Under the pieces are notes generated by a model. The model was not told where the DNA came from, ran no database searches, and was given only the letters and a program-made list of their open reading frames with translations. DNA of 64,000 bases. Source: AP-15 sp963781215 (GTDB taxonomy: Bacteria; Pseudomonadota; Alphaproteobacteria; ATCC43930; CGMCC-115725). This document shows, piece by piece, positions 1 through 8,745 of the stretch. The DNA lies in contig CAWAFE010000007.1 of the NCBI GenBank assembly GCA_963781215.1, forward strand, positions 1 to 64,000, read 5' to 3'. Position numbers and translations under genes: made by a program. Positions within the stretch are counted from its first letter, which is position 1. Every line of letters begins with the position of its first letter.

Positions 1-976
1 TCTGTTGCGCCTCGCGCAGGACCGGTGTCGCGATGGCGCTCGCCCGCTCGGCGCCGCGGCGCAGCACGCCGTCGATATAGCCGGGGTCGGCCATAAGCCT
101 GCCCATCTCCCGGCCGATGCGGCCCAATACCTCGACCGCGAGCTCGGACAGCGCCTCCTTGAAATGCGAGAAGTTCCGTCCGGCGAAGCGGGCCAGCGCC
201 GCCTCGCGCGAGAGCCCGGCCAGCGCCCCGTAAATGCCGATCAGATTGTCCGCCTCCGGGCGCCGTTCGAGTTCGGTGGTCGTATTGGGCAGCGGCTCGG
301 GGTCGGTCTTGGCGCGGCGGATCTTCAAGGCGATCGCGTCGGCATCGTCGGTCATGTTGATCCGCGAATAGTCCGAGCTGTCCGATTTCGACATTTTCTT
401 GGTGCCGTCGCGCAGACTCATCACCCGCGTCGCCGCGCCGAAAATCTGCGGCTCGGGCAACGGGAAGAAGTCGCGTTCGTAGCGGCGGTTGAAGGCGCCG
501 GCGAGGTCGCGGGCGAGCTCCAAATGCTGCTTCTGATCCTCGCCGACCGGGACGTGCGTCGCCTTGTACACAAGGATGTCGGCCGCCATCAGCACCGGAT
601 AGGCATAGAGGCCGAGGCCGGCCCCTTCGCGGTCCTTCCCGACCCTCTCCTTGAACTGGGTCATGCGGTTGAGCCAGCCGAGCGGGGTCATGCAGCCCAA
701 GAGCCAAGCAAGCTCGGCATGGGCGGAGACCATGCTCTGGTTGAAGATGATGCAATGCTCGGCGTCGACGCCGGCGGCGATGTAGCCGGCGGCGACCTCG
801 CGGGTCGAGGCGCGGAGCTCGTCAGGGTCCTGGGGCAGGGTCAGCGCATGCAGGTCGACGATGCAGAAGATGCACTCGTAATCGTGCTGCAGCGCAACCC
901 AGTTGCGGATCGCACCCAGATAATTCCCGAGGTGCAGACTGCCGGATGGCTGGATGCCGGAAAAGATACGGTTCAT
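1..976 (-). CDS. trpS: tryptophanyl-tRNA synthetase (3' end cut by window edge)
   Basis: Charges tRNA-Trp with tryptophan in the cytoplasm. The reverse-strand translation begins MNRIFSGIQPSGSLHLGNYL, the class I Rossmann start with the HIGH-like element (HLGN), and later contains the KMSKS loop (KKMSKSDSS). About 325 codons are present without a stop, so only the last few residues lie outside the window. The start is the ATG at 974-976; there is no strong Shine-Dalgarno. It lies 34 bases after the murJ stop on the same strand, so murJ-trpS is probably one transcription unit. The identification is secure. Confidence 0.95.
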   Translation of the reverse strand, partial: MNRIFSGIQPSGSLHLGNYLGAIRNWVALQHDYECIFCIVDLHALTLPQDPDELRASTREVAAGYIAAGVDAEHCIIFNQSMVSAHAELAWLLGCMTPLGWLNRMTQFKERVGKDREGAGLGLYAYPVLMAADILVYKATHVPVGEDQKQHLELARDLAGAFNRRYERDFFPLPEPQIFGAATRVMSLRDGTKKMSKSDSSDYSRINMTDDADAIALKIRRAKTDPEPLPNTTTELERRPEADNLIGIYGALAGLSREAALARFAGRNFSHFKEALSELAVEVLGRIGREMGRLMADPGYIDGVLRRGAERASAIATPVLREAQQ

Positions 977-1010
977 GGCGGCGCCTGTTATCCCGGCCGG
1001 AGCGCGCGGG

Positions 1011-2561
1011 TCAAGCCGGTTGCCGGCGCAACCGCCCCAGGAGATCGCGCCAATCGGCCATGCCGAGTGCAAGCGCCAGAGCCGCGAAGGTGGCGAGCCC
1101 GGCGGAAACCAGTGCCGCGAGCGCGACGATGCGCAGCAGCGCCGGCCCGGCGAGCGCCGCGTCGAGGGCGAGCCGTAACAGCACCAGTGCTGCACCCATG
1201 CCGAGGGCGGCGGCGGCGATCCGCGGCAGGTTGCGCCGGCTGCGGCGATCGAGCCGGAACTGCCCGCGCCGCATCAGCAACGCCAGCAAGCTCAGCGCAT
1301 TGACCCATCCGGCGATGGTTGTCGCCAACGCGATCCCGACATGCGCGAGAAACTGCATCAGCACCAGGGTCAGGCAGAGATTTGCCACCAATGCCGCGAC
1401 CGCGACCTTGACCGGGGTTGCGGTGTCGTGGCGGGCGAAGAAGGCGGGCGCCAGCACCTTGACCAGGACGAAGGCCGGCAGGCCCGCGGCATAGGCCGAG
1501 AGTGCTGCCGCGGTCGCCGCCGTGTCGGCCGCGCCAAAGGCGCCGCGCTGGAAGAGGACCGCAAGGATCGGCGTCGCCAGCACCGCCAGCGCCACCGCTG
1601 CCGGCAGGGTCAGCAATAATGCCAGCTCGAGCCCGCGATTTTGCGTCGCGACCGCGGCGGAGAGGTCGCCTAGGCGCAGCTGGCGCGACAAGGGCGGCAG
1701 GATGGCGGTGCCGACCGCGATGCCGACGACGCCCAGCGGTAACTGGTTGAGCCGGTCGGCATAATAGAGATAGGCGACCGAGCCCGTCGGCAGAAACGAG
1801 GCGAGGGCGGTCGAGATCAGCAAATTGACCTGGGTGACGCCGGCGCCGAAGGCCCCCGGCCCCATCACCCTGAGCGTGCGGCGCACCCCGGGGGTCAGCC
1901 GCGGCAGCGGCAGCCGCAATGCCAACCCGGCGCGCGCGCAAGACCACATCAGCCACAGGAATTGCGCGAGCCCCGCGGCGGTGACCGCCCAGGCCAGCGC
2001 GCGGCCCTCTCGCCAGCCGAACCGCCAGGTCAGCAGCAGTGCTGCGATCAGAAAGAGGTTCAAGAGGATCGGGGTCGCGGCCGCGGCCGCGAAACGCTCG
2101 ACCGAGTTCAACACCCCGCCCTGAAGTGCCACGAGGGCGATGAAGAGAAGGTAGGGGAAGGTGATCCGGCCGAGCGTCACGGCGAGCGCGAACTTTTCCG
2201 GGTCCTCGCTGAAGCCGGGCGCGATCACCGACATCAGCGCCGGCATGAAGATCTCGCCGAGCAGGACAAAAATGAGGAGTGCTGCGAGCAGCACCGCCAG
2301 CACATCCTCGGCGAACCTGCGCGCCGCTTCCTTGCCGTGCTCGGCCAGAGCCCCGGCGAAGAGCGGGACAAAGGCGGCGCTGAAGGCGCCCTCGGCAAAG
2401 AGGCTACGGAACAGGTTCGGCAGGCGCTGTGCCACAAAGAACGCGTCCGCCACGGGCCCCGCACCGAGCAATGCCGCGGTCAGGATATCGCGAACAAAGC
2501 CGAAGACCCGGCTCATCAGCGTATAGGAGCCGACCGTGGCGACGGAACGCAGCAGGGCCAT
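1011..2561 (-). CDS. murJ: lipid II flippase MurJ
   Basis: Multidrug/oligosaccharidyl-lipid/polysaccharide (MOP) family flippase that moves lipid II across the inner membrane for peptidoglycan synthesis. The 516-residue product has the family's usual length and is nearly all membrane helix. The N-terminal signature SRVFGFVRDILTAALLG is followed by DAFFVAQRLPNLFRSLFAEG, the charged motif of TM2 (Arg and Asp residues lining the cavity). Several PxxP/G-rich helices and the GVVGIAVGTAILPPLSR segment are also typical. The start ATG gives the canonical MALLRS N-terminus. It is followed on the same strand by trpS. Confidence 0.95.
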   Translation of the reverse strand: MALLRSVATVGSYTLMSRVFGFVRDILTAALLGAGPVADAFFVAQRLPNLFRSLFAEGAFSAAFVPLFAGALAEHGKEAARRFAEDVLAVLLAALLIFVLLGEIFMPALMSVIAPGFSEDPEKFALAVTLGRITFPYLLFIALVALQGGVLNSVERFAAAAATPILLNLFLIAALLLTWRFGWREGRALAWAVTAAGLAQFLWLMWSCARAGLALRLPLPRLTPGVRRTLRVMGPGAFGAGVTQVNLLISTALASFLPTGSVAYLYYADRLNQLPLGVVGIAVGTAILPPLSRQLRLGDLSAAVATQNRGLELALLLTLPAAVALAVLATPILAVLFQRGAFGAADTAATAAALSAYAAGLPAFVLVKVLAPAFFARHDTATPVKVAVAALVANLCLTLVLMQFLAHVGIALATTIAGWVNALSLLALLMRRGQFRLDRRSRRNLPRIAAAALGMGAALVLLRLALDAALAGPALLRIVALAALVSAGLATFAALALALGMADWRDLLGRLRRQPA

Positions 2562-2808
2562 GTGTTGTGAGTGTAGCGGAAAACGGCGATCGGCGAAACC
2601 GCCGGGCGCGGACCGCTATTCTGCCATGGAGGCAATACCGCTCAGCCTTCCTCGATGTTGGAGGGCGCGTCGAATCCATTAGCTGCCCTGCGGCGCCGTC
2701 ATCGCGTTGATAATTTACGGTGTCACGCGCCCACTTCCGCACCGCCGTCCCTTGTCTTTTGCCGCCTGATCGGCAACGGTTCGGCGAACACGAGCGCGGG
2801 AGGAAAAC

Positions 2809-3615
2809 ATGGCCAGGACCAAGATCGGCGTGGTCGGGTGCGGCGGCCGGATGGGCCGGATGCTGGTTGCCGAGATTGCGGCGACCGAAGGGTGCGCCGT
2901 TGCCGGCGGTAGCGAGGCGCCGGGCAGCGGCTACGTCAACCAGGACATCGGCGAGCTCGCCGGCATCGGGCGCATCGGCATCCCGGTCGGCGAGACCGTC
3001 GACAAGCTGATCCGCGACAGCGATGTCGTGCTCGAATTTACCTCGCCCGCCGCCACTGCCGAGCACGCGGCACTTGCCGCTGGCCTAGGCAAGGCGATGG
3101 TGATCGGCACCACCGGCCTCTCGCCTCAGCAGGGCGAGGTCGTGCACCAGGCCGGGCGCAACGTCCCGATCGTCTGGGCGCCGAATATGAGCCTTGGTGT
3201 CAACGTGCTCTTGAGCGTGGTCGAGGAGGTCGCCCGCCGGCTCGGCCCCGATTGGGACGTCGAGATCATGGAGATGCATCACCGCGGCAAGGTCGATGCT
3301 CCGTCGGGCACCGCGCTGGCCCTCGGGCGCGCGGCAGCCGCCGGCCGCGGCGTCAGCCTCGAAGAAGTCGAGCAGCGCGGCCGCGACGGCATCACCGGCC
3401 CCCGCCGCACCGGCGATATCGGGTTTGCCGCATTGCGCGGCGGCGACGCGGTCGGCGACCACCATGTGAGCTTCGCCGGTGCGAGCGAGCGCCTCGAATT
3501 TGTCCACCGAGCGACGAGCCGCGCCATCTACGCGAAGGGGGCGGTCCGCGCCGCGCGCTGGGTGGTCGGCCGCGCGCCCGGCGTCTATGGGCTGAAGGAG
3601 GTGCTCGGGCTCTAG
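2809..3615 (+). CDS. dapB: 4-hydroxy-tetrahydrodipicolinate reductase
   Basis: Second committed step of the diaminopimelate/lysine pathway: NAD(P)H reduction of hydroxy-tetrahydrodipicolinate in the cytoplasm. The 268-residue product has the nucleotide-binding glycine motif GCGGRMGRML at residues 10-19, the GTTG segment near 100-103, and the family signature EMHHRGKVDAPSGTA, with His157/His158 and Lys161 in the active site. The ATG is preceded by GGAGG. It is divergent from murJ across 247 bases with no other gene, and its stop lies one base from the stop of the convergent DUF2244 gene. Confidence 0.95.
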   Translation: MARTKIGVVGCGGRMGRMLVAEIAATEGCAVAGGSEAPGSGYVNQDIGELAGIGRIGIPVGETVDKLIRDSDVVLEFTSPAATAEHAALAAGLGKAMVIGTTGLSPQQGEVVHQAGRNVPIVWAPNMSLGVNVLLSVVEEVARRLGPDWDVEIMEMHHRGKVDAPSGTALALGRAAAAGRGVSLEEVEQRGRDGITGPRRTGDIGFAALRGGDAVGDHHVSFAGASERLEFVHRATSRAIYAKGAVRAARWVVGRAPGVYGLKEVLGL

Positions 3616-3616
3616 C

Positions 3617-4117
3617 TTAACGCATGCCCTCGCCGGCTGGGTTAAGCGAGTTGCGCCAGCGGGAGAGCGCCTCGCCGATCGTCGCGGCGAGCTCGCGCCG
3701 GGCTGCCGGTCCGAGGAAATCGGCGATCACCAGGCGGCGGCCGTGCGAGGTGACTAAAAGCCGGTTCGATTCGTCGGGCCGTTCCTCAAGGATGACCCGC
3801 AGCCAGAACGGCTGAAACCGCCAGGTCTTCCGTTCGCCATGCACGCTGATCCGCTCGACCGTGAAGGCGTCGCCGGCGAGCCGGAGCGTCTCGCTGCGCC
3901 GCGCGCTGCGGTAGTTGAGGCGGAACGCGAGATAGACGAGCGCCACGTCCAGCCCAAAGAAGCCGAACACCGGCCAGGCGCCGATCGAGACAAAGCCGAT
4001 GCCGACGGCAAGGCTGATCAGCCCCAGGATCAGCATCAGGATATGAAAGCCGCGCGGCGGCAGGCTGCGATGCGGCAGCAGCACCCGCTCGAAGATCGGC
4101 GGGCGGCGCGTCGGCAA
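3617..4117 (-). CDS. DUF2244 family membrane protein
   Basis: A 166-residue protein matching the DUF2244 pattern common in alphaproteobacteria: an N-terminal LLPHRSLPPRGF segment, two adjacent hydrophobic helices (about residues 24-66), then a soluble C-terminal half containing WLRVILEERPDESNRLLV and a FLGPAARRELA motif. In other alphaproteobacteria this family often sits near cytochrome oxidase genes or nth, and here it is next to nth. It is convergent with dapB and divergent from nth. Its function is unknown; it is probably an inner membrane protein with a cytoplasmic domain. Confidence 0.85.
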   Translation of the reverse strand: MPTRRPPIFERVLLPHRSLPPRGFHILMLILGLISLAVGIGFVSIGAWPVFGFFGLDVALVYLAFRLNYRSARRSETLRLAGDAFTVERISVHGERKTWRFQPFWLRVILEERPDESNRLLVTSHGRRLVIADFLGPAARRELAATIGEALSRWRNSLNPAGEGMR

Positions 4118-4214
4118 ATGCGGAGCCGGAAGGCATCGGACGAAACATAGGGCGCCATGCGAAGCGCGTCACGCCGTTTGTCGCCGGGCGCGGTCCCATC
4201 TACATTGCCGGGCG

Positions 4215-4946
4215 ATGCGCCCCTTCTCAAAACGCGAGGTCGGCGAACTCTACCGGCGGCTCGAAGCGACCCGGCCGATCCCGCAGACTGAGCTCGAATT
4301 CATCAACCCGTTCACCCTGCTGGTCGCGGTCGTGTTGTCGGCGCAGGCGACCGATGTTGGCGTCAACAAGGCGACCCCCGCGCTCTTCGCGCTCGCCGAC
4401 ACGCCGGCGAAGATGCTGGCGCTGGGCGAGGAGCGGGTCACCGGGCTGATCCGCACGATCGGGCTTTTCCGAACCAAAGCGAAGAACCTGGTGGCGCTAA
4501 GCCGGATTCTGGTCGAGCAATATGACGGCGCGGTGCCGCGCGACCGCGCCGCGCTGGAGACGCTGCCGGGGGTCGGGCGCAAGACCGCGAGCGTGGTGCT
4601 GAACGTCGCCTTCGGCGAGCCGACCATTGCCGTCGACACCCATATCTTCCGGGTCGCCAACCGCACCGGCCTCGCTCCGGGCAAAACGCCGCTCGCGGTG
4701 GAAGAACGGCTCGAAACGATCACCCCTGCCCGGTACAAGCTCTACGCGCATCACTGGCTGATCCTGCACGGACGCCACGTCTGCAAGGCGCGCAAGCCCG
4801 ACTGCTCGGATTGCGTGCTAGCCGACCTCTGCCGCTATCCGGCCAAGACCGGACCGGATGAAATCATCGCCGCTCGGGCCGAGGTCGTGACGTCGGCAGC
4901 ACCGCAGGTCAACTCGCGGCGTGGGCGGGTGCGGGGTCCGCCGTGA
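4215..4946 (+). CDS. nth: endonuclease III
   Basis: Bifunctional DNA glycosylase/AP lyase of base excision repair, acting on oxidised pyrimidines. The helix-hairpin-helix LPGVGRKTASVVLN carries the catalytic Lys123, followed by the catalytic Asp141 in VDTHIFRVANR. The C-terminal [4Fe-4S] cluster ligands are Cys190, Cys197, Cys200 and Cys206, with the canonical C-x6-C-x2-C-x5-C spacing. At 243 residues it is slightly longer than E. coli Nth because of a basic tail. The last 38 bases overlap the 3' end of the convergent bactofilin gene. Confidence 0.96.
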   Translation: MRPFSKREVGELYRRLEATRPIPQTELEFINPFTLLVAVVLSAQATDVGVNKATPALFALADTPAKMLALGEERVTGLIRTIGLFRTKAKNLVALSRILVEQYDGAVPRDRAALETLPGVGRKTASVVLNVAFGEPTIAVDTHIFRVANRTGLAPGKTPLAVEERLETITPARYKLYAHHWLILHGRHVCKARKPDCSDCVLADLCRYPAKTGPDEIIAARAEVVTSAAPQVNSRRGRVRGPP

Positions 4947-5520
4947 CCTCGGCGTGCTCGGCGACCGGCTGCGCTTGGATGTCGCCGGAAATCTGGCCGC
5001 CGCATTCGATCTCGATCTGGCCGTAGCGGATCGTGCCCGAAACTCGCCCGCTGGCTTTGATCAGCAGGCGCTTTCTGACCACGAGGTTGCCTTCGAAGCG
5101 GCCGCGCACCTCGGCCTCCTCGATCGAGGCCGAACCCTTGAACAGACCGCTTTCGGCGATGTCGATGTCGCGGCAATTGGTTAAATTAGCCTCGACGCTG
5201 CCTTCGACCATCAGCATGTCGCACGACGTGATTTCGCCCGACATCGTGATCTCACGGCCGACGACCATCTTGCGCATCTCGGCCTCGTTGCGCCGCGGCT
5301 GCCCGAGCGGGTCGCCGGGACGGCGCGGCGGATCGACCAGCCGAGTCGGATCGCCGGGGCGGGCCAGATCCGGGGCGCGTGGCGGCATCGCCGGCGGCCT
5401 CGTAGGGACGGCGGCGCCCGGTGTGGCCGGCCGGGCTGCCGGCTTCATCGGGATACCCAGATCGTCGGACGAATCGGCCATCTTTCGGTCCTCTGTCTCG
5501 GTTCTTTTCCGGGTAAACAT
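4909..5520 (-). CDS. bactofilin (polymer-forming cytoskeletal protein)
   Basis: Bactofilins form beta-helical filaments that scaffold envelope enzymes. The 203-residue product has a disordered proline/arginine-rich N-terminus (about residues 15-80), then the right-handed beta-helix core from KMVVGREITMSGEITSC through the repeated turns LTNCRDIDIAESGLFKG, VRGRFEGNLVVRKRLL and ASGRVSGTIRYGQIEI, and an Ala/Pro-rich tail. This layout is typical of the family. No peptidase partner is adjacent; the neighbour upstream on the same strand is an EI24 membrane protein. It overlaps the nth 3' end tail to tail. Confidence 0.92.
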   Translation of the reverse strand: MFTRKRTETEDRKMADSSDDLGIPMKPAARPATPGAAVPTRPPAMPPRAPDLARPGDPTRLVDPPRRPGDPLGQPRRNEAEMRKMVVGREITMSGEITSCDMLMVEGSVEANLTNCRDIDIAESGLFKGSASIEEAEVRGRFEGNLVVRKRLLIKASGRVSGTIRYGQIEIECGGQISGDIQAQPVAEHAEVTADPAPAHAAS

Positions 5521-5553
5521 GGTTAGGACACCCGATCGACATAGTTGCAGGGG

Positions 5554-6246
5554 CTAAGCCACGGACGGGGCCGGGGGATGCGGCTCGACCGACGGCAGCG
5601 CCTCGAACACGTGCACCATGAAGGCCGTGGCGACGACCGGTGCTATGAGGTTGACGAGGGGCAGCGCAAACAATCCCGCGATCACCACGCCGCCGACAAA
5701 GACACGTCCCCCAAACCGGTTGCGCACCGCCTTGGCCGCCGCAGCATCGAGCCGCCTCAGCGCGACCACCTCGAAATACTCCCGGCCGAGAAGATATCCG
5801 TTCAAGGCGAGGAAGAGAAAGAGATTTATTCCGGGTACCAGCAGATAGACCGGCAGCGCCAACAGGTTGAGCAGCAATGTCAGCATCGTCAACCGCAGTG
5901 TCGCCGCTAGCGTCTCGCCGATCGGTTGCCGCCGCGGCGGGCCGTTTTCGGGATAATCGAGCGCCTCGACCGCGGTGGCGATGCGCTCGATGAAAAAGCC
6001 CATGATCAGCGTGACGACGGCCGGGAACATCAGCCAGCTCAAGACCAGCACTGCGAGCCCGCCCAGCATATCGAAGAGCCAGTCTAAGGGCCGCCAGGCA
6101 AAAACCGCCCAATGGAAGAGAGCAGCGGCGACCCCGAGCCACAACAGCGCGAAGGTCAGCACCGCTAGCCCGAGGCCCTGAGCGATGACGCGCCGCAACG
6201 GCGGCATCGACAGGACCGAGAGGGCGCGCAGGAATGCGGTGAGCAT
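5554..6246 (-). CDS. EI24 domain (CysZ-like) membrane protein
   Basis: A 230-residue polytopic membrane protein starting MLTAFLRALSVLS. It resembles the EI24/CysZ family: paired long hydrophobic helices, the PAVVTLIMGFFIERIATAVE segment, a cytoplasmic stretch with PIGETLAATLRLT, and the conserved YLLVPGINLFLFLALNGYLLGREYFE motif. CysZ transports sulfate, but alphaproteobacterial EI24 proteins are mostly uncharacterised and no cys genes are nearby, so I do not claim sulfate transport. A longer frame extends upstream to 6441, but it overlaps the next gene and lacks family similarity, so I use the ATG at 6246. Confidence 0.85.
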   Translation of the reverse strand: MLTAFLRALSVLSMPPLRRVIAQGLGLAVLTFALLWLGVAAALFHWAVFAWRPLDWLFDMLGGLAVLVLSWLMFPAVVTLIMGFFIERIATAVEALDYPENGPPRRQPIGETLAATLRLTMLTLLLNLLALPVYLLVPGINLFLFLALNGYLLGREYFEVVALRRLDAAAAKAVRNRFGGRVFVGGVVIAGLFALPLVNLIAPVVATAFMVHVFEALPSVEPHPPAPSVA

Positions 6247-6286
6247 CGCGCCGAGGCAGGCAATCGGCCGCGAAGCCGATTGCAAT

Positions 6287-7444
6287 TCAGCCGGCGCCAC
6301 CCCAAAGCAGTTTTGTTGCCCGCCGCGCGCCCTCGGCCATCGCCTCGAACTTGGCCCAGCAGATCGCGGGGTGGCCGACCCGCGTGCCGAGCCCGCAGTC
6401 GGTGCCGGCCAGCACATTTTCGCGGCCCACGAGCCTGGCATAGCGAACCAGTCGCTCGGCCACGAGATCCGGATGCTCGATGAAATCAGTGCAGTGGCCG
6501 ACGATCCCCGGAACCAGGGTGGCGCCCTCCGGCAGCTTCACCTCCTCGAAGACGCGCCATTCGTGCTCGTGGCAGGGGTTCGAAGCTTCGATTGAAAAGC
6601 TGCCGGCGCGAACCCGAAAGATCAGGTCGATGATCTCCTTGAGCGGGATGTCGTCATGATGCGGGCCGTGGTGACTGCCCCAGCAGACATGCAGCCGCAC
6701 CTTTTCCCGGGGGATGCCGCTCAGCGCGTGGTTCAGCGCCTCGACCCGCATCGCGGCATAGCTGCGGTATGCCGGCAGAGTGATGTCGGGCAGACAGTTC
6801 CAGCCGTCAGGAAGATCGGGATCGTCGATCTGCAACAGAAACCCGGCATCGACGATTGCTCGGTATTCCTCGCTCATAACATCGGCGATCGCGAATACGA
6901 ATTCCTCGTCGCTCTTGTAATATTCGTTCAGCATCCAATGCTCGATCGTGCCTGGGGTATTGGCGGGCAGGAAAGCCGCCGCGACCTCGACGCCGGCGAG
7001 CGCCGCCTTGAAGTTGCCGAGGTCGGCGGCGAGGTCCGCCTGCCCGACATAGCGCAGCTTCTCGACGCACACCGGCATCGTCGGCGGGCCGACCGGGCGG
7101 GCGCGTGGATTTGCCGCGAAATAACCGGCGAACTTGGTCTCGTCGCGCGCGGTTATGCTGAGCCGCCTCGGGCCGGCGGAGGGCCTGGTTTCGTAGCCGG
7201 CGATCCGCCAGCGCACGTAATCGGTGAAGTTGGTCTTTGACAGCTCACCGTCATTGACGATGTCGATGCCGCATTCGGCTTGCTGTCGTACCGCCTCCGC
7301 CACCGCCGATTTCAGATGCCGGTCGAGCGCGGCCTGATCATAAGACGCGCCGTTCGCCTTGGCGATTACCATATCCCTGAGGTCGGGCGGGCGCGGCAAT
7401 GAGCCGGCATGGGTCGTCAGAATGCGATCGGTGCTGTAGAGCAT
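6287..7444 (-). CDS. cobalamin-independent methionine synthase-like protein, paralogue A
   Basis: A 385-residue single-domain protein of the MetE C-terminal (UROD/MetE-like) superfamily. It lacks the N-terminal half of true MetE. The N-terminus RILTTHAGSLPRP is characteristic of the family's short members. Predicted zinc ligands are His252 and Cys254 (HVCWGSHHGPH), Glu286 (FSIEASN) and Cys350 (GTDCGLG), matching the His-x-Cys/Glu/Cys set of MetE. Such proteins activate thiols for alkyl transfer; the substrates here are unknown. A GGAGGG sequence precedes the ATG. It is the most divergent and most downstream of three tandem paralogues. Confidence 0.88.
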   Translation of the reverse strand: MLYSTDRILTTHAGSLPRPPDLRDMVIAKANGASYDQAALDRHLKSAVAEAVRQQAECGIDIVNDGELSKTNFTDYVRWRIAGYETRPSAGPRRLSITARDETKFAGYFAANPRARPVGPPTMPVCVEKLRYVGQADLAADLGNFKAALAGVEVAAAFLPANTPGTIEHWMLNEYYKSDEEFVFAIADVMSEEYRAIVDAGFLLQIDDPDLPDGWNCLPDITLPAYRSYAAMRVEALNHALSGIPREKVRLHVCWGSHHGPHHDDIPLKEIIDLIFRVRAGSFSIEASNPCHEHEWRVFEEVKLPEGATLVPGIVGHCTDFIEHPDLVAERLVRYARLVGRENVLAGTDCGLGTRVGHPAICWAKFEAMAEGARRATKLLWGGAG

Positions 7445-7458
7445 TCGGTTCCCTCCGT

Positions 7459-8673
7459 TCAGCGCCAGAGTTGGCGGCTGGCCAATGCCGCGCCTTCGGC
7501 GAGCGCTTCGAGCTTGGCCCAGGCGATCTGCGGATGGATGCGCCCGCCGAGGCCGCAATCGGTCGAGGCGATGACCCGCTCCCGGCCGACGAGGCCGGCA
7601 AAGCGCAGGATGCGCTCGGCGACGAGCTCGGGGTGCTCGACCACGTTGGTCGCGTGGCTGACGACCCCCGGCAGGATCAGCTTGTCGTCGGGCAACTTGA
7701 CTTCCTGCCACACCTTCCACTCGTGCTCGTGGCGGACATTGCCGGCCTCGAACGAATAGGCGCCGGCATCAACCGCCAGCATGACATCGACGATGTCGCG
7801 CATCGCGATGTCGGTCGTGTGCGGGCCGTGCCAGCTGCCCCAGCACAGGTGATAACGGATACGATCCCGCGGCAGACCGCGCAGCGCGTGGTTCAGCGCC
7901 TCGATCCGAACCATTGTGAATTTCTTGTATTCCTCGACCGTCGGCTCGGGATTGATCATGTCCCAGCCGGTCGCGGTGGACGGATCGTCGAGCTGTAAGA
8001 TCAGCCCGGCGTCAACGATCGCCTTGTACTCCACGCGCATCGCCTCGGCGCAGGCATAGAGGAATTCCTCGTCGTCGCGGTAATAGGTATTGCCGACGCG
8101 ATACGCGGTGCCCGGGGCGACCGCGCTGATAAAGCCTTCCGCGGTTCCCGCCGCGGTGAGCGCCGCCTTGAAATTGGCGATGTCGGCGGCGACCGCCTGC
8201 TGGCCGATATAGGTCAGCCTGCCAGTGCAGACCGGACCGGTCGTCGCTCGCGGCCCCATCGAGACGCCGGATTCGGGATCGGCGTAGGCCGCGGCGAAGC
8301 GCTGGCGGTCGCGGCGGTCGTCCTGGCTGGTCAGGACGATCTCGCCCGGACGCGAGCGCCGTGGCGTGCGGCCGTAGGCGCCGGGGGCGCCGAATTCGAG
8401 CCCGCCGAGTCGCTGAAACGAATAGCTCCACCACGCCCCGTAATTGACCCGATGCCCCATCGATTTGCCGAATTCGCCGTCGCCTGGAACATCAATGCCG
8501 AGATCCCTTTGACGGCGCACGACATCAGTTACGGCGCCCCGCAGCATCTGCTGAAATTCGCCCTCGTCGATTGCCTCGCCGGCCTCGCGCGCGCGGTTCG
8601 CCTCGATCAGATCGTCCGGACGCGGCAGGCTCCCGACGTGAGTTGTAAGGACATGGTCGGAGCTGCGCTTCAT
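7459..8673 (-). CDS. cobalamin-independent methionine synthase-like protein, paralogue B
   Basis: A 404-residue MetE-C-like zinc protein. Predicted zinc ligands are His275 and Cys277 in HLCWGSWHGPH, Glu309 in YSFEAGN and Cys373 in STDCGLGG. The N-terminal DHVLTTHVGSLPRP and GDGEFGKSM motifs are shared with paralogue C, and by eye most residues agree, especially the last 130, including at DNA level. A GAGGAGGA ribosome site precedes the ATG. Its stop is 15 bases before the start of paralogue A, so the three are probably co-transcribed. It lacks the MetE N-terminal domain, so ordinary folate-dependent methionine synthesis cannot be assumed. Confidence 0.88.
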   Translation of the reverse strand: MKRSSDHVLTTHVGSLPRPDDLIEANRAREAGEAIDEGEFQQMLRGAVTDVVRRQRDLGIDVPGDGEFGKSMGHRVNYGAWWSYSFQRLGGLEFGAPGAYGRTPRRSRPGEIVLTSQDDRRDRQRFAAAYADPESGVSMGPRATTGPVCTGRLTYIGQQAVAADIANFKAALTAAGTAEGFISAVAPGTAYRVGNTYYRDDEEFLYACAEAMRVEYKAIVDAGLILQLDDPSTATGWDMINPEPTVEEYKKFTMVRIEALNHALRGLPRDRIRYHLCWGSWHGPHTTDIAMRDIVDVMLAVDAGAYSFEAGNVRHEHEWKVWQEVKLPDDKLILPGVVSHATNVVEHPELVAERILRFAGLVGRERVIASTDCGLGGRIHPQIAWAKLEALAEGAALASRQLWR

Positions 8674-8745
8674 GGCTTCCTCCTCGGCTCATGGCAACTC
8701 GTACAGCATCGGCAGAGTCTTTGACCGGGGGACAATCTCACTGGC

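Noticed and set aside
6246..6441. N-terminal extension of the EI24 protein
   Set aside because: It would overlap paralogue A of the methionine-synthase-like genes, and its residues are the out-of-frame shadow of that gene.
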